A stretch of DNA of 64,000 bases from Faucicola tetraodonis (GCA_032017425.1 DALZPW010000001.1); one strand, 5' to 3'; positions 52,746-61,855 are shown, numbered from the stretch's first letter. The notes: generated from the letters alone by a model not told the origin. Numbers and translations are program-made.

Positions 52746-54149
52746 TTAAGATAGTTTATTAAGTCTGTGATGTAGCTTAACCACATTGCCCATAATTAAA
52801 ATCGCTGGGGCGGGCAAGTTTGCCTCACGTTGTTTTGCCACGATGGTCTCAAGCGTGCCTGTCAAAACTTGCTGATGCGGCAAGCTGGCATTTGACACAA
52901 TCGCAATCGGTGTACTGGGATTTTTTCCTGCGTCAATCAAGCCACTCGTCAATTTATCAAGCTGTTTTAATCCCATATAAAAAACCACGGTTTGGTTATC
53001 ATCGAGCCAGCTGGCAAAGTCTTCATTGATGGTATCCGTCTTAAGAGAGGCGGTAACGAACTTGACAGAGTGCGCATACGCACGGTGAGTCAATGGAATA
53101 CCGGCACAGCTTGCCGCCGCGGTGGCTGCAGTGATGCCGGGCACGACTTCAAACGCAATCCCAGCTGCAACCAATTGCTCGGCTTCTTCGCCGCCCCGCC
53201 CAAATACATACGGGTCGCCGCCTTTGAGACGTAACACGCGTTTTCCTTGCTGCGCCTGTTCCACGAGTAGCTCATTGATTTTTTCTTGCCTTACCGCATG
53301 ATCACTGGCTTTTTTACCCACGTAGATTTTGGTGGCATCACGCCTGCACAGATCGAGAATCTGCGCTGAAACCAAATTATCATAAAATACCACATCCGCT
53401 TGTTGCATCAATCGTAGCGCTTTAAAAGTTAGCAAATCAGGATCGCCTGCCCCTGCACCCACAATGTACACCTTACCAAGCTGGGCTTTATCTGTCGGCT
53501 GGTTGTTGGCGTGCTGCTGTAGCAAAGTTTCAAGTTGGCTTTCAGCTTTGCTTAGGCTATTTTCATTGCCTTCGAATACCGATTCCGCCACTTGCCCTTC
53601 AAAGGCTTGTTCCCAAAACTTACGTCTAGCCGTCACATTGGGCAATGCAGCTTTCACTTTATCGCGAAATTTACCGGCCAATCCTGCCAATTCACCATAT
53701 TGCGGTGGCACGACTGTTTCGATTTTGGCGCGCAGCAGTCTTGCCAGCACAGGGGCTTTGCCTGCACTGGATACCGCAATGGTAATCGGATTGCGGTCAA
53801 CGATGGCAGGAAAGATAAAGGTACATAGCGGTGGATTATCGACGACATTGACTGGGATAAAACGGGCTTCACAGTCATGAAAAATCTGCGCATTCACCAT
53901 TTCATCATCGGTACAAGCAATGACGATGGTTTGTTTATCCAAATATTTTTGCTGATAAACATCGTTAATCAATTGATGACGAGAATCGCTAAATTGCGCG
54001 GTGAGCCTTGGCTCATAGCTAGGTGCGACAAAAGTGATAGTTGCCCCAGCCTTATCGAGCAAATCCGCTTTACGCAGTGCCACTTCCCCACCGCCAACCA
54101 CGAGTACAGGGCGATTTTCTAATTTAAAAAATAGCGGTAAGGTATTCAT
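52746..54149 (-). CDS. cysG: Siroheme synthase CysG (SUMT with dehydrogenase/ferrochelatase)
   Basis: 467 residues from ATG 54149; the frame also opens at 54164. The N-terminal half (VVGGGEVALRKADLL) is precorrin-2 dehydrogenase/ferrochelatase; the C-terminal half (VYIVGAGAGDPDLLTFKALR, then VLRLKGGDPYVFGRGGEEAE) is uroporphyrinogen-III methyltransferase. It makes siroheme for CysI, encoded nearby on the same strand. The junction between the two halves carries the dispersed 15-mer repeat (53548-53562). It follows cysH after a stem-loop with a tandem 15-bp duplication in its leader. Confidence 0.95.
   Translation of the reverse strand: MNTLPLFFKLENRPVLVVGGGEVALRKADLLDKAGATITFVAPSYEPRLTAQFSDSRHQLINDVYQQKYLDKQTIVIACTDDEMVNAQIFHDCEARFIPVNVVDNPPLCTFIFPAIVDRNPITIAVSSAGKAPVLARLLRAKIETVVPPQYGELAGLAGKFRDKVKAALPNVTARRKFWEQAFEGQVAESVFEGNENSLSKAESQLETLLQQHANNQPTDKAQLGKVYIVGAGAGDPDLLTFKALRLMQQADVVFYDNLVSAQILDLCRRDATKIYVGKKASDHAVRQEKINELLVEQAQQGKRVLRLKGGDPYVFGRGGEEAEQLVAAGIAFEVVPGITAATAAASCAGIPLTHRAYAHSVKFVTASLKTDTINEDFASWLDDNQTVVFYMGLKQLDKLTSGLIDAGKNPSTPIAIVSNASLPHQQVLTGTLETIVAKQREANLPAPAILIMGNVVKLHHRLNKLS
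53548..53562. repeat. Dispersed 15-mer, copy 4 (in cysG)
   Basis: Exact copy of TTGCTTAGGCTATTT; encodes NSLS at the junction between the two enzyme halves of CysG. Confidence 0.9.
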
Positions 54150-54167
54150 AGACATTCTCAACATTAG

Positions 54168-54197
54168 ATAGTGACAAGAACAATAGTGACAAGAACA
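54168..54197. repeat. Perfect 15-bp tandem duplication before cysG
   Basis: ATAGTGACAAGAACA occurs twice in tandem, between the cysG start and the cysH terminator hairpin. Confidence 0.9.
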
Positions 54198-54198
54198 A

Positions 54199-54224
54199 TT
54201 AAGCTGAACCGAAGTTCAGCTTAA
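54199..54224 (-). terminator. Perfect hairpin with UUCG loop after cysH
   Basis: TTAAGCTGAAC (54199-54209) pairs exactly with GTTCAGCTTAA (54214-54224) around four bases. On the reverse strand the loop reads TTCG closed by C-G, a stable tetraloop. Only a weak T-rich stretch follows, so it may attenuate between cysH and cysG as much as terminate. Confidence 0.7.
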
Positions 54225-54252
54225 CATTTTCATACATACTGCCGATCAAAAA

Positions 54253-54888
54253 TTATAATTGTGTGTGTAGACCACATTCACGGTTCTCTTCTACTTTAGT
54301 AGGGTCAAAGTAGTCATGTTCATTTGGCAAATCATGCTCTTTTAAGTAAGCTTCTAGGTCATCTTCTGACCAATGGAACAATGGCGCTACTTTTAATACG
54401 CCGTCTTTGCTTTCTGACAACACGTCAAGCGATTGACGAAATTCTGTTTGGTCTTTACGAATCGCATTAATCCACACATCAGGGGCAATTTCTTTTAACG
54501 CACGTCCAAATGGCTCAAGTTTAACTTGCTCAGTGAATTTTGCGTGCGCTGGGTTATTGACGCTAGGTACACCATTGAACTCGACATCACGCCAAGCTGC
54601 GGTTTGTTGTGGCAAGTAGGTAATCACGTTTAAGTTTAGGCGTTTAATCAAATCTTGCGCATGGCGATAAGTCGCTTCAGTGTTATAGCCAGAATCCACA
54701 AACAATACTTTGATATCAGGACGTTGTTTGGCAACCATCTCTAACAGTACCACTTCGTAAGGGCGAAAGTTGGTAGTGATGATAGGATTACTACCTTGTG
54801 CCAGTGCCCAAGCAATGATTTCCTCTGGGGTTTTGCCATTTAATTCTGCGTTGGCTTTGTCTAGGTCGATATTTAATTTATTGCTCAT
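54253..54888 (-). CDS. cysH: Phosphoadenylyl-sulfate (PAPS) reductase CysH
   Basis: 211 residues, slightly shorter than E. coli CysH (244). It reduces activated sulfate to sulfite with thioredoxin. The PP-loop-type strand ITTNFRPYEVVLLEMVAK is followed by VLFVDSGYNTEATYR; the single catalytic Cys lies in ECGLH at the C-terminus. It is the only Cys in the protein, so the four iron-sulfur Cys of APS reductases are missing and the substrate should be PAPS. That requires an APS kinase, not found in this window. Confidence 0.9.
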   Translation of the reverse strand: MSNKLNIDLDKANAELNGKTPEEIIAWALAQGSNPIITTNFRPYEVVLLEMVAKQRPDIKVLFVDSGYNTEATYRHAQDLIKRLNLNVITYLPQQTAAWRDVEFNGVPSVNNPAHAKFTEQVKLEPFGRALKEIAPDVWINAIRKDQTEFRQSLDVLSESKDGVLKVAPLFHWSEDDLEAYLKEHDLPNEHDYFDPTKVEENRECGLHTQL

Positions 54889-55065
54889 TGGATTTCCTAA
54901 TGTTTTATGGTGAAAAATTGGGATACGCTATGCTAATCAATTATGCGATGTTTAATAAATGATTTTTAATGATATTATTATGAAAATTTAGAATTAACCA
55001 ATTAACTTGAAATGCAGAAACAAGAAGTTAGAAACGACACCGTAGCAACTGGCTAACATTAAAAA

Positions 55066-55085
55066 AGCGAACCCTTAGATTCGCT
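55066..55085 (-). terminator. Terminator of the cysI-DUF934 unit
   Basis: AGCGAA (55066-55071) pairs with TTCGCT (55080-55085). On the reverse strand the second arm runs into TTTTTT (complement of 55061-55066). It lies 23 nt after the DUF934 stop. Confidence 0.75.
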
Positions 55086-55107
55086 CAATCTTAGCATCAT
55101 TCAACAA

Positions 55108-55683
55108 TTAATTGGCAAAAATCGGTAATTGCGTCACACTGCGCCCTGTATAACGGTGTTTGATATCGACAAAATAATCAAACCAACCGGGGTTAAAATC
55201 GCTGTCATCAATATCAAACTCACTAAACCCTACTTCGGTAAGTAGCTGCAAGGTATCTGGCAAGATATCACCGCTGGCGCGCAACACAATAGCGGCGTTA
55301 TAACTGGGGTGTTGCTGGATTTTTTGCGCTAAACTATAACCGCGTCCATCACGAAAACCATGAAAATCAATCACAATCACCGACAATAGCGGCATCACTT
55401 TGACAAAGTCCTGGTGCAAAAACTGATAATCACTGGCACCTGATAGAATAATACCCAGTTTTTTATCGCCCAACCGATTGGATAATGCTACCAAATCATC
55501 CGCTTCTAACTGTGGTTTTGGCGGATTTTTCTCGCTAAATTGGACAGGGCGATAGTCCACCAAAATTTCAGTGATATCTGAGGCATACTGGGATGGGTCG
55601 ATATGCTCGATTTTTTGCTCATGAATACTCACGCTCACGGACTTTACATTGTCAATCACTTGGCTTTGGTTAATGAGTGCCAT
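55108..55683 (-). CDS. DUF934 family protein of sulfite reduction
   Basis: 191 residues, starting 3 nt after the cysI stop, so translationally linked. The family core is seen: ILVDYRPVQFSE, VIVIDFHGFRDGRGYSLAQKI, LRASGDILPDTLQLLTEVGFSEFDI. DUF934 proteins sit beside CysI-type reductases in many proteobacteria and are supposed to help sulfite reduction, perhaps as electron or assembly partners for CysI where CysJ is absent. No CysJ flavoprotein is in the window, which fits. Confidence 0.9.
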   Translation of the reverse strand: MALINQSQVIDNVKSVSVSIHEQKIEHIDPSQYASDITEILVDYRPVQFSEKNPPKPQLEADDLVALSNRLGDKKLGIILSGASDYQFLHQDFVKVMPLLSVIVIDFHGFRDGRGYSLAQKIQQHPSYNAAIVLRASGDILPDTLQLLTEVGFSEFDIDDSDFNPGWFDYFVDIKHRYTGRSVTQLPIFAN

Positions 55684-55686
55684 GGC

Positions 55687-57396
55687 TTATCCCTCCACCG
55701 GCTGTTCTGATTTGTCACGATATACATACTCTTTAAATGGCTCAATGCCGATACGATCGACCACTTCGGCAAATGTTTCACTACCAAAATCGGTATCCGC
55801 CGCTTGGCGATATTTAAGATAGACTTGCAGGATATCATCCACCGTCGCCGCAACCGCATCGACAGGCACTGCTTTACCCAAAATATCGCCTAATTTGGCG
55901 TTTTGACCCGAGCTACCACCGAGCGAGATTTGGTACCAATGTTCGCCTTTTTTATCAACGCCCAAAATACCGATATCTGCGACGTGGTGATGCGCACAGG
56001 CATTCATACAGCCTGACATGTTTAGGCGAATTTCACCAATATCATGGACAAAATCTGCGTCTTGGAAATATTGATTGACTTGGTTAACGATATTTAAGGT
56101 GCTGGCATTGGCCAATGAGCAATAGTCAAAGCCTGGACATGAGATAATATCCGTCAATAAGCCAATATTTGGGCGGGCAAGGTCGTATTGTTTGAGCACC
56201 TGATAGACCTCATACACCTCTTCAAGTTTGACATCCGTGAGCACCAAGTTTTGATGATGGGTGCCGCGCACTTCACCGAAGCTGTATTTATCCGCCAAAT
56301 CAGCCACCACGCGCATTTGGGTGGCGGTGATATCGCCGGTGTCTTGCATAAAGTGTTTGAGTGAGATAATCACCACCTGATAGCCTTTGACTTTATGCTC
56401 GCGGGTATTTTGATTAAACCAACGCACAAACTCGCTATCTTCAAACTGGGCAGCCAGTTTGTCTTGGCTAGCTTGTAATTGTTGTTGACTGAATGTTTGA
56501 TACGCTGGCGGTGGAAAGTAGGTTTTGGCGTGTTCAATTTGTTCAGCTGTCAGTGTTAATGCACCGTCTTTATTGTGTTTTTCCCAATCTTCTTCCACGA
56601 TTCGTGAAAACGCTTCGGCGCCCATACTTTCTACCAAAATCTTGATACGCGCTTTATATTTGTTGTCACGGCGACCGTATTGGTTGTAGACACGTAAGAT
56701 GGCATCTAAATAAGAGAGTAAATGGCGTTCAGGTAAAAACGGACGAATCACTTTGCCAATCACAGGGGTGCGCCCTAGACCACCGCCCACAATCACTTCA
56801 AAGCCGATGTCACCTGCGTCATTTTTGACGACATGCAGGCCAATGTCATGCAGCTGGGTCGCTGCACGGTCTGACCGGGTACCGATAACGGCAATTTTAA
56901 ATTTACGCGGTAAATAGGTAAATTCTGGGTGAAACGTTGACCATTGGCGGATGATTTCACAATACGGGCGCGGATCGGCGATTTCATCAGCCGTCACACC
57001 GGCAAACTGGTCGGTGGTAGTATTGCGGATACAGTTACCTGAGGTTTGAATCGCATGCATTTGTACCGATGCCAATTCTGCCAAAATATCGGGCACTTCC
57101 TCTAATTTTGGCCAGTTAAATTGCATATTGGTACGGGTTGTGATATGACCATAGCCACGATCGTATTTTTCGCTGATGTCGGCAAGTTTACGCAGTTGAT
57201 ACGTCGCAAGCAAACCATAAGGAATCGCCACGCGAAGCATCGGCGCATGACGCTGAATATATAGACCATTCATCAGGCGTAATGGCAAGTATGCTTCTTC
57301 ACTGAGCTCGCCAGCCAAAAAACGTCGGGTTTGGTCGCGAAACTGCTCGACCCGATCGTCTACCAATTGTTGGTCAATTGCGTTGTATTTATACAT
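55687..57396 (-). CDS. cysI: Sulfite reductase hemoprotein CysI (nitrite/sulfite reductase family)
   Basis: 569 residues. It reduces sulfite to sulfide by six electrons in the cytosol. The siroheme/[4Fe-4S] cluster Cys lie in CPGFDYCSLANA and NMSGCMNACAHHH; the N-terminal parallel repeat has GYGHITTRTNMQFNWPKLEEV and SGNCIRNTTTDQFAG. The length and motifs match CysI of Pseudomonas/Moraxellaceae type, which uses DUF934 rather than CysJ. It is divergent from sat across a 267-nt region with an inverted repeat. Confidence 0.93.
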   Translation of the reverse strand: MYKYNAIDQQLVDDRVEQFRDQTRRFLAGELSEEAYLPLRLMNGLYIQRHAPMLRVAIPYGLLATYQLRKLADISEKYDRGYGHITTRTNMQFNWPKLEEVPDILAELASVQMHAIQTSGNCIRNTTTDQFAGVTADEIADPRPYCEIIRQWSTFHPEFTYLPRKFKIAVIGTRSDRAATQLHDIGLHVVKNDAGDIGFEVIVGGGLGRTPVIGKVIRPFLPERHLLSYLDAILRVYNQYGRRDNKYKARIKILVESMGAEAFSRIVEEDWEKHNKDGALTLTAEQIEHAKTYFPPPAYQTFSQQQLQASQDKLAAQFEDSEFVRWFNQNTREHKVKGYQVVIISLKHFMQDTGDITATQMRVVADLADKYSFGEVRGTHHQNLVLTDVKLEEVYEVYQVLKQYDLARPNIGLLTDIISCPGFDYCSLANASTLNIVNQVNQYFQDADFVHDIGEIRLNMSGCMNACAHHHVADIGILGVDKKGEHWYQISLGGSSGQNAKLGDILGKAVPVDAVAATVDDILQVYLKYRQAADTDFGSETFAEVVDRIGIEPFKEYVYRDKSEQPVEG

Positions 57397-57564
57397 GCGG
57401 ATTCCTATGTCACTAATACAAATTCTAATTACAAATTAAATTTAAAACTTTTAGCTGTTGCAGCCATTTCAACTGGGTGAAATTTTAACCTGCCTATCAT
57501 AAATGCCCAAGGGGTATTTAGTAAATTCCATTTTTACATAAATATATCGAGTTACTGCATTTAT

Positions 57565-57581
57565 TATTGCGAACCGCAATA
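57565..57581. promoter_or_regulatory. Inverted repeat in the cysI/sat divergent promoter region
   Basis: TATTGCG and CGCAATA flank AAC. It is close to AT-rich -10-like sequence (TATTAT, TATACG at about 57585-57593). It could be an operator for sulfur control. CysB sites are poorly conserved, so I do not name the regulator. Confidence 0.45.
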
Positions 57582-57663
57582 TTCTATTATACGCTACCTT
57601 AATTTTTTTGAACCGTCTGTTTTTTTGACACGTTAATTTTGACCCGCTAATATAGGAAATCCG

Positions 57664-58920
57664 ATGAGCCAAAGCGCCACTTCAACTCTCCATTCTCTAA
57701 GCCAACTGGTACCACCGCACGGCAGTGACACATTAAAAGAAAAATTACTCCAAGGCGATGCGCTAACCGCCGCCCAGCAAAAAGCCAAAAATCTCCCAAA
57801 AATCCAAATCAGCTCCCGTGAAGCCGGTGATTTGATTATGCTCGGCATTGGCGGCTTTACCCCGCTAGATGGTTTTATGAACCAAGCAGACTGGCAAAGC
57901 GTATGTGACAATATGCATTTAACCAGCGGTGACAATGCGGGCGTATTTTGGCCCATTCCTATTACCCTATCGACCGATGCTGCCACTGCCGATACGCTAA
58001 ACCTAGGCGATGACATCGCGCTAGAATACCAAGGCGAAATCATGGGGATTTTGACCTTAAGCGAAAAATACCGCATTGATAAAGCGCACGAGTGCCAAAC
58101 CGTCTTTGGCACTACAGAACTTGAGCATCCCGGCGTTGCCATGGTAATGGCACAAGGTGATGTCAATCTCGCCGGCGATGTGGTGGTGTTAAGTGAAGGC
58201 GAATTTCCTAGCAAATATGGTGATATCTACCTCACCCCGGCACAAACCCGTGACATCTTTACTCAAAATGGCTGGAAAACCGTCGCTGCCTTCCAAACCC
58301 GTAACCCAATGCACCGCTCACATGAGTACCTTGCCAAAATCGCCATTGAAATCTGTGATGGCGTACTCATTCATTCCTTGCTTGGCGCATTAAAACCTGG
58401 GGATATTCCTGCAGATGTACGCCAAGAAGCTATTGGTACATTAATCGACCATTACTTCCGTAAAGACACCGTCATCCAAGCAGGCTATCCACTGGATATG
58501 CGCTACGCCGGTCCGCGTGAAGCGTTATTACATGCCTTGTTCCGTCAAAACTATGGTTGTAGCCATTTGATTGTCGGTCGTGACCATGCAGGCGTGGGTG
58601 ATTACTATGGCGCGTTTGATGCGCAGCATATTTTTGATACGCTCCAACCGAATGATTTAATCACCCAACCGTTAAAAATTGACTGGACATTCTGGTGTGA
58701 TGCTTGTGACTCGATGGCATCGACCAAAACTTGCCCACACGATGCCAGCCATCATGTCAAAGTCTCAGGTACCAAATTGCGTAAAGCCCTATCTGAAGGG
58801 GAAGACGTGCCTGATAACTTCAGCCGTCCAGAAGTGTTAGCGGTACTTCGTAACTACTATGAAGGCTTAGAAGATCATCAAAAACATAAAGTTGAGCTAA
58901 CAGGTCACTCTGCAAAATAA
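57664..58920 (+). CDS. sat: Sulfate adenylyltransferase (ATP sulfurylase, Sat type)
   Basis: 418 residues. It joins sulfate and ATP to APS, the first step of assimilation. The single-chain Sat type has QTRNPMHRSHEYL (the HxxH nucleotide motif region), GALKPGDIPADVR, AGPREALLHALFRQNYGCSHLIVGRDHAGVG and a C-terminal Cys cluster CDACDSMASTKTCPHD that may bind zinc. It replaces the CysD-CysN pair of E. coli. A strong terminator follows. It is divergent from cysI, so both can respond to one signal. Confidence 0.95.
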   Translation: MSQSATSTLHSLSQLVPPHGSDTLKEKLLQGDALTAAQQKAKNLPKIQISSREAGDLIMLGIGGFTPLDGFMNQADWQSVCDNMHLTSGDNAGVFWPIPITLSTDAATADTLNLGDDIALEYQGEIMGILTLSEKYRIDKAHECQTVFGTTELEHPGVAMVMAQGDVNLAGDVVVLSEGEFPSKYGDIYLTPAQTRDIFTQNGWKTVAAFQTRNPMHRSHEYLAKIAIEICDGVLIHSLLGALKPGDIPADVRQEAIGTLIDHYFRKDTVIQAGYPLDMRYAGPREALLHALFRQNYGCSHLIVGRDHAGVGDYYGAFDAQHIFDTLQPNDLITQPLKIDWTFWCDACDSMASTKTCPHDASHHVKVSGTKLRKALSEGEDVPDNFSRPEVLAVLRNYYEGLEDHQKHKVELTGHSAK

Positions 58921-58951
58921 TTATTGCGAGGTTTAACGCTTATCAATCGAT

Positions 58952-58982
58952 AAAAAGGGTATGTGATAATACCCTTTTTTTT
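58952..58982 (+). terminator. Intrinsic terminator of sat
   Basis: AAAAAGGGTAT (58952-58962) pairs with ATACCCTTTTT (58969-58979), then more T. It lies 31 nt past the stop. Confidence 0.9.
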
Positions 58983-59012
58983 ATCCAGCCTTTAGCAAAA
59001 AAATTAGCAATG

Positions 59013-59033
59013 AAAAAGAAGCACGGGGCTTCT
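59013..59033 (-). terminator. Terminator of the cysTWA operon
   Basis: AGAAGC (59017-59022) pairs with GCTTCT (59028-59033). On the reverse strand the hairpin is followed by TTTTT (complement of 59013-59017), 63 nt past the cysA stop. Confidence 0.65.
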
Positions 59034-59095
59034 CTTTTTTATTGCTTAACATTGCTTAACTGAGCTAAATTTAATTAAGGCTAAATTTAACTAGG

Positions 59096-59836
59096 CTAAA
59101 TCACATATTCGACGTGTGAATCTTGTAGAAAATTGGCAACAAAATGATTCGAGGGATGATTGACCAGCGTCTCATAATCCCCAATTTGCACGATTTGACC
59201 TTGGTTCATCACCACAATTTCATCGGATAATTCTGCCGCTTCTTCTTGGTCATGGGTCACTAAAATACTGGTGACACCGAGCTCATGATGAATTGAGCGC
59301 AGCCAAGCACGTAATTCTTTACGCACCTTGGCATCGAGTGCGCCAAATGGCTCATCGAGTAACAACAGCTTCGGCTCTACCGCTAACGCACGCGCCAATG
59401 CGATACGCTGACGCTGACCGCCTGAGAGTTGATGCGGGTATTTTTTTGCGGTTTGGGATAGTTGCACGAGCTCCAGCAGATAATTGACCTTTTTGCTGAT
59501 TTCCGCGTTGCTTAAGCGTTTGTTTTTTGGCATGACGGTCAAGCCAAACGCCACGTTATCAAACACGGTCATATGGCGAAATAACGCGTAATGCTGGAAC
59601 ATAAAGCCGATATGGCGCTGCTGCACAGGCACATCGGTCACATCTTCACCATCAAACAAAATACGCCCCGTATCGGCAAGCTCAAGCCCTGCAATGATGC
59701 GCAGTAAGGTTGTCTTACCGCAGCCTGAAGGTCCCAAGAGCGAGGTTAATTTGCCCGTCGGTACGGTTAAATTAATCGGTTGTAGTGCAGTAAAGCGACC
59801 AAACTGTTTGGTGATATCACGGATTTCGATACTCAT
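59096..59836 (-). CDS. cysA: Sulfate/thiosulfate ABC transporter ATPase CysA (short form)
   Basis: 246 residues. Walker A GPSGCGKTT (35-43), signature LSGGQRQRIALARAL, Walker B LLLLDEPFGALD and the switch His (VTHDQEEA) are all present, so it is an active ATPase. It powers sulfate uptake by CysT and CysW. E. coli CysA has about 365 residues; here the C-terminal TOBE regulatory domain is missing, and the protein ends cleanly with DSHVEYVI. It is last in cysT-cysW-cysA. Confidence 0.9.
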   Translation of the reverse strand: MSIEIRDITKQFGRFTALQPINLTVPTGKLTSLLGPSGCGKTTLLRIIAGLELADTGRILFDGEDVTDVPVQQRHIGFMFQHYALFRHMTVFDNVAFGLTVMPKNKRLSNAEISKKVNYLLELVQLSQTAKKYPHQLSGGQRQRIALARALAVEPKLLLLDEPFGALDAKVRKELRAWLRSIHHELGVTSILVTHDQEEAAELSDEIVVMNQGQIVQIGDYETLVNHPSNHFVANFLQDSHVEYVI

Positions 59837-59878
59837 GGTATTCTCTTAACTTTTTTTACTTTTTAAATTGCATCAATG

Positions 59879-60733
59879 TTATTCATCATTGGCAGACTGA
59901 CGTTTAGTCAACGCCTGCTGCACGATTAAGGTAACGAGTGCCAACAACGCCAACAAACTCGACAACGCAAACGCCGCCGTCATGTTGTATTCATTGTAGG
60001 CAATCTCAACCAATAGCGGCATGGTATTGGTTTCACCGCGAATATGACCTGAGACCACACTCACCGCGCCAAACTCACCCATCGCCCGGGCATTGGTCAA
60101 AATAATACCGTATAGCAATGCCCATTTGATATTGGGCAGCGTCACCCGCCAAAACATTTGCCAGCCTGACGCGCCGAGTGTTAATGCCGCTTGCTCTTCA
60201 CTGCTGCCCTGCGACTGCATCAGCGGAATCACTTCACGCGCCACGAATGGAAAAGTCACAAACATGGTGGCAAGTACGATACCGGGAATGGCAAAAATCA
60301 CTTGAAAACCAAAGTATTCTAGCCAGCCGCCAAGCCAAGTATTGGCGCCCAGTAGCGCTACAAACATCAAGCCTGCGACCACCGGCGACACCGAAAATGG
60401 CAAATCTAGCAGCGTGGTGAGAAATTGCTTACCTTTAAAATCAAATCGGGTCAATAGCCAGGCTAATGCAATCCCAATCACCGTATTAATCGGTACCACA
60501 ATCAGCGCCGTAATCAAGGTAAGCTTGATAGCCGATAACGCCTCGTGATCGGTCAAGGCAGCCACATACAACTGCCAGCCAGATTTTAAGGCTTCGTAAA
60601 ACACCGATATCAGCGGAATCACTAGCATCAGCGTCATAAACGCCACCGCAATACCAATTAAGGTATAACGTAGCCATGTTGGCTCACGGGTTGCGGCTTG
60701 GGTTTGGTAAGGATATTGGCTGCTATCTATCAT
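59879..60733 (-). CDS. cysW: Sulfate ABC transporter permease CysW
   Basis: 284 residues, six membrane helices. The ATG at 60733 overlaps the cysT stop as ATGA, so translation is coupled; a longer frame to 60769 is not needed. The permease loop EQAALTLGASGWQMFWRVTLPNIKWALLYG is the EAA motif that docks CysA. GEFGAVSVVSGHIRGETNTMPL is typical of CysW. It forms the inner-membrane channel together with CysT. Confidence 0.93.
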   Translation of the reverse strand: MIDSSQYPYQTQAATREPTWLRYTLIGIAVAFMTLMLVIPLISVFYEALKSGWQLYVAALTDHEALSAIKLTLITALIVVPINTVIGIALAWLLTRFDFKGKQFLTTLLDLPFSVSPVVAGLMFVALLGANTWLGGWLEYFGFQVIFAIPGIVLATMFVTFPFVAREVIPLMQSQGSSEEQAALTLGASGWQMFWRVTLPNIKWALLYGIILTNARAMGEFGAVSVVSGHIRGETNTMPLLVEIAYNEYNMTAAFALSSLLALLALVTLIVQQALTKRQSANDE

Positions 60734-61641
60734 ACACTTGCCCCGCCCATACGTTTGGTTAATAGCCACTGCAAGGCATTAATGGCGAATAAAATCACAA
60801 ACGAAATCATCAACATAAACAAAGCAACCGCAGCAGCCCCTTGTACATCAAAGCTTTCAAGCTTACCAATAATGATTAACGGTAAAATCTCAGATTTCAT
60901 CGGCAAATTACCCGCAATAAAAATCACCGAACCATACTCCCCCGTCGCCCGCGCAAACATCATGCCTGAGCCCATTAGCAACGCAGGATACAATTCTGGT
61001 AATATGACCCGTCTAAAAGTTGTCAATCTACCAGCGCCCAGCACCGATGCCGCCTCTTCATATTCTGGCGACAGCTCAGCTAGCACAGGTTGCACCGCAC
61101 GCACAATAAACGGCAAACTCACCACAATCAACGCCAACCAAATACCAATGGGGGTAAAAGCAATTTTAATGCCAAATGGCGCAAAAAACTGCCCGATTAA
61201 ACCATTGGGTGCATATAAGGTTGCTAGCGAAATCCCCATTACCGCCGTTGGCAAAGCAAAGGGCAAATCGACCAGTGCATTTAAAATCGACTTTCCCCAA
61301 AACTCATAGCGCACCAATACCCATGCAATCAGCGTACCAAACACCAAATTGGTCAATGTCGCTAGTAATGACATTTTTAGCGACAGTTCAATCGCTGCCT
61401 TGACGCGCGGTTCGGCAATGGTTTTGATAAATCCTGCCACGCCAATATCGGCGGCCGTCATTACCATTGCCACAAATGGCAATAGCACAATAATCGACAA
61501 CGCCAACACACTGATGCCCAAACTCAAATTAAAAAACGGCATGATATGGCGCTTTTTATTGCGTTTTAAGGGTGAATTGGGTGTTTTAGGCTGATTGTTT
61601 GATGTTAAATCGGCTTGATGGTTAGCATTGATGCTTGCCAT
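60730..61641 (-). CDS. cysT: Sulfate ABC transporter permease CysT (CysU)
   Basis: 303 residues with a polar N-terminal extension (residues 1-30, basic) and six helices. The EAA loop EYEEAASVLGAGRLTTFRRVILPELYPALL and the CysT signature TGEYGSVIFIAGNLPMKSEILPL identify it. It is the first gene of cysTWA; sbp lies upstream behind its own terminator, so the operon has its own promoter in 61642-61830, which I could not pin down. Confidence 0.93.
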   Translation of the reverse strand: MASINANHQADLTSNNQPKTPNSPLKRNKKRHIMPFFNLSLGISVLALSIIVLLPFVAMVMTAADIGVAGFIKTIAEPRVKAAIELSLKMSLLATLTNLVFGTLIAWVLVRYEFWGKSILNALVDLPFALPTAVMGISLATLYAPNGLIGQFFAPFGIKIAFTPIGIWLALIVVSLPFIVRAVQPVLAELSPEYEEAASVLGAGRLTTFRRVILPELYPALLMGSGMMFARATGEYGSVIFIAGNLPMKSEILPLIIIGKLESFDVQGAAAVALFMLMISFVILFAINALQWLLTKRMGGASV

Positions 61642-61830
61642 GCAGGGCTTCCTTTACTAATAATCGGTAGGCAACGTCAGAATTTAAACTAATAAACATA
61701 CAAAAATAAAAATTCAAAAATAAAGATACAAAAAGCTCTGTATCCAAAATCTTAAGCACGGCTATAGTACCATCTCACTTCAATTTTCCAAACTATATTT
61801 ATGCGCTTTAAATATTCTTAGCTAGAATAA

Positions 61831-61855
61831 AAAACCAGAGCCGAACTCTGGTTTT
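61831..61855 (-). terminator. Intrinsic terminator of sbp
   Basis: AAAACCAGAG (61831-61840) pairs with CTCTGGTTTT (61846-61855), loop CCGAA; on the reverse strand a T run follows. It lies 20 nt past the sbp stop and separates sbp from cysTWA. Confidence 0.9.

Noticed and set aside
57633..58214. 193-codon reverse open frame opposite sat
   Set aside because: Shadow of the sat gene, whose protein is certain.
60698..61309. 203-codon forward open frame opposite cysT/cysW
   Set aside because: Antisense to two well-recognised permease genes; composition is a mirror of their codons and no ribosome site is seen.
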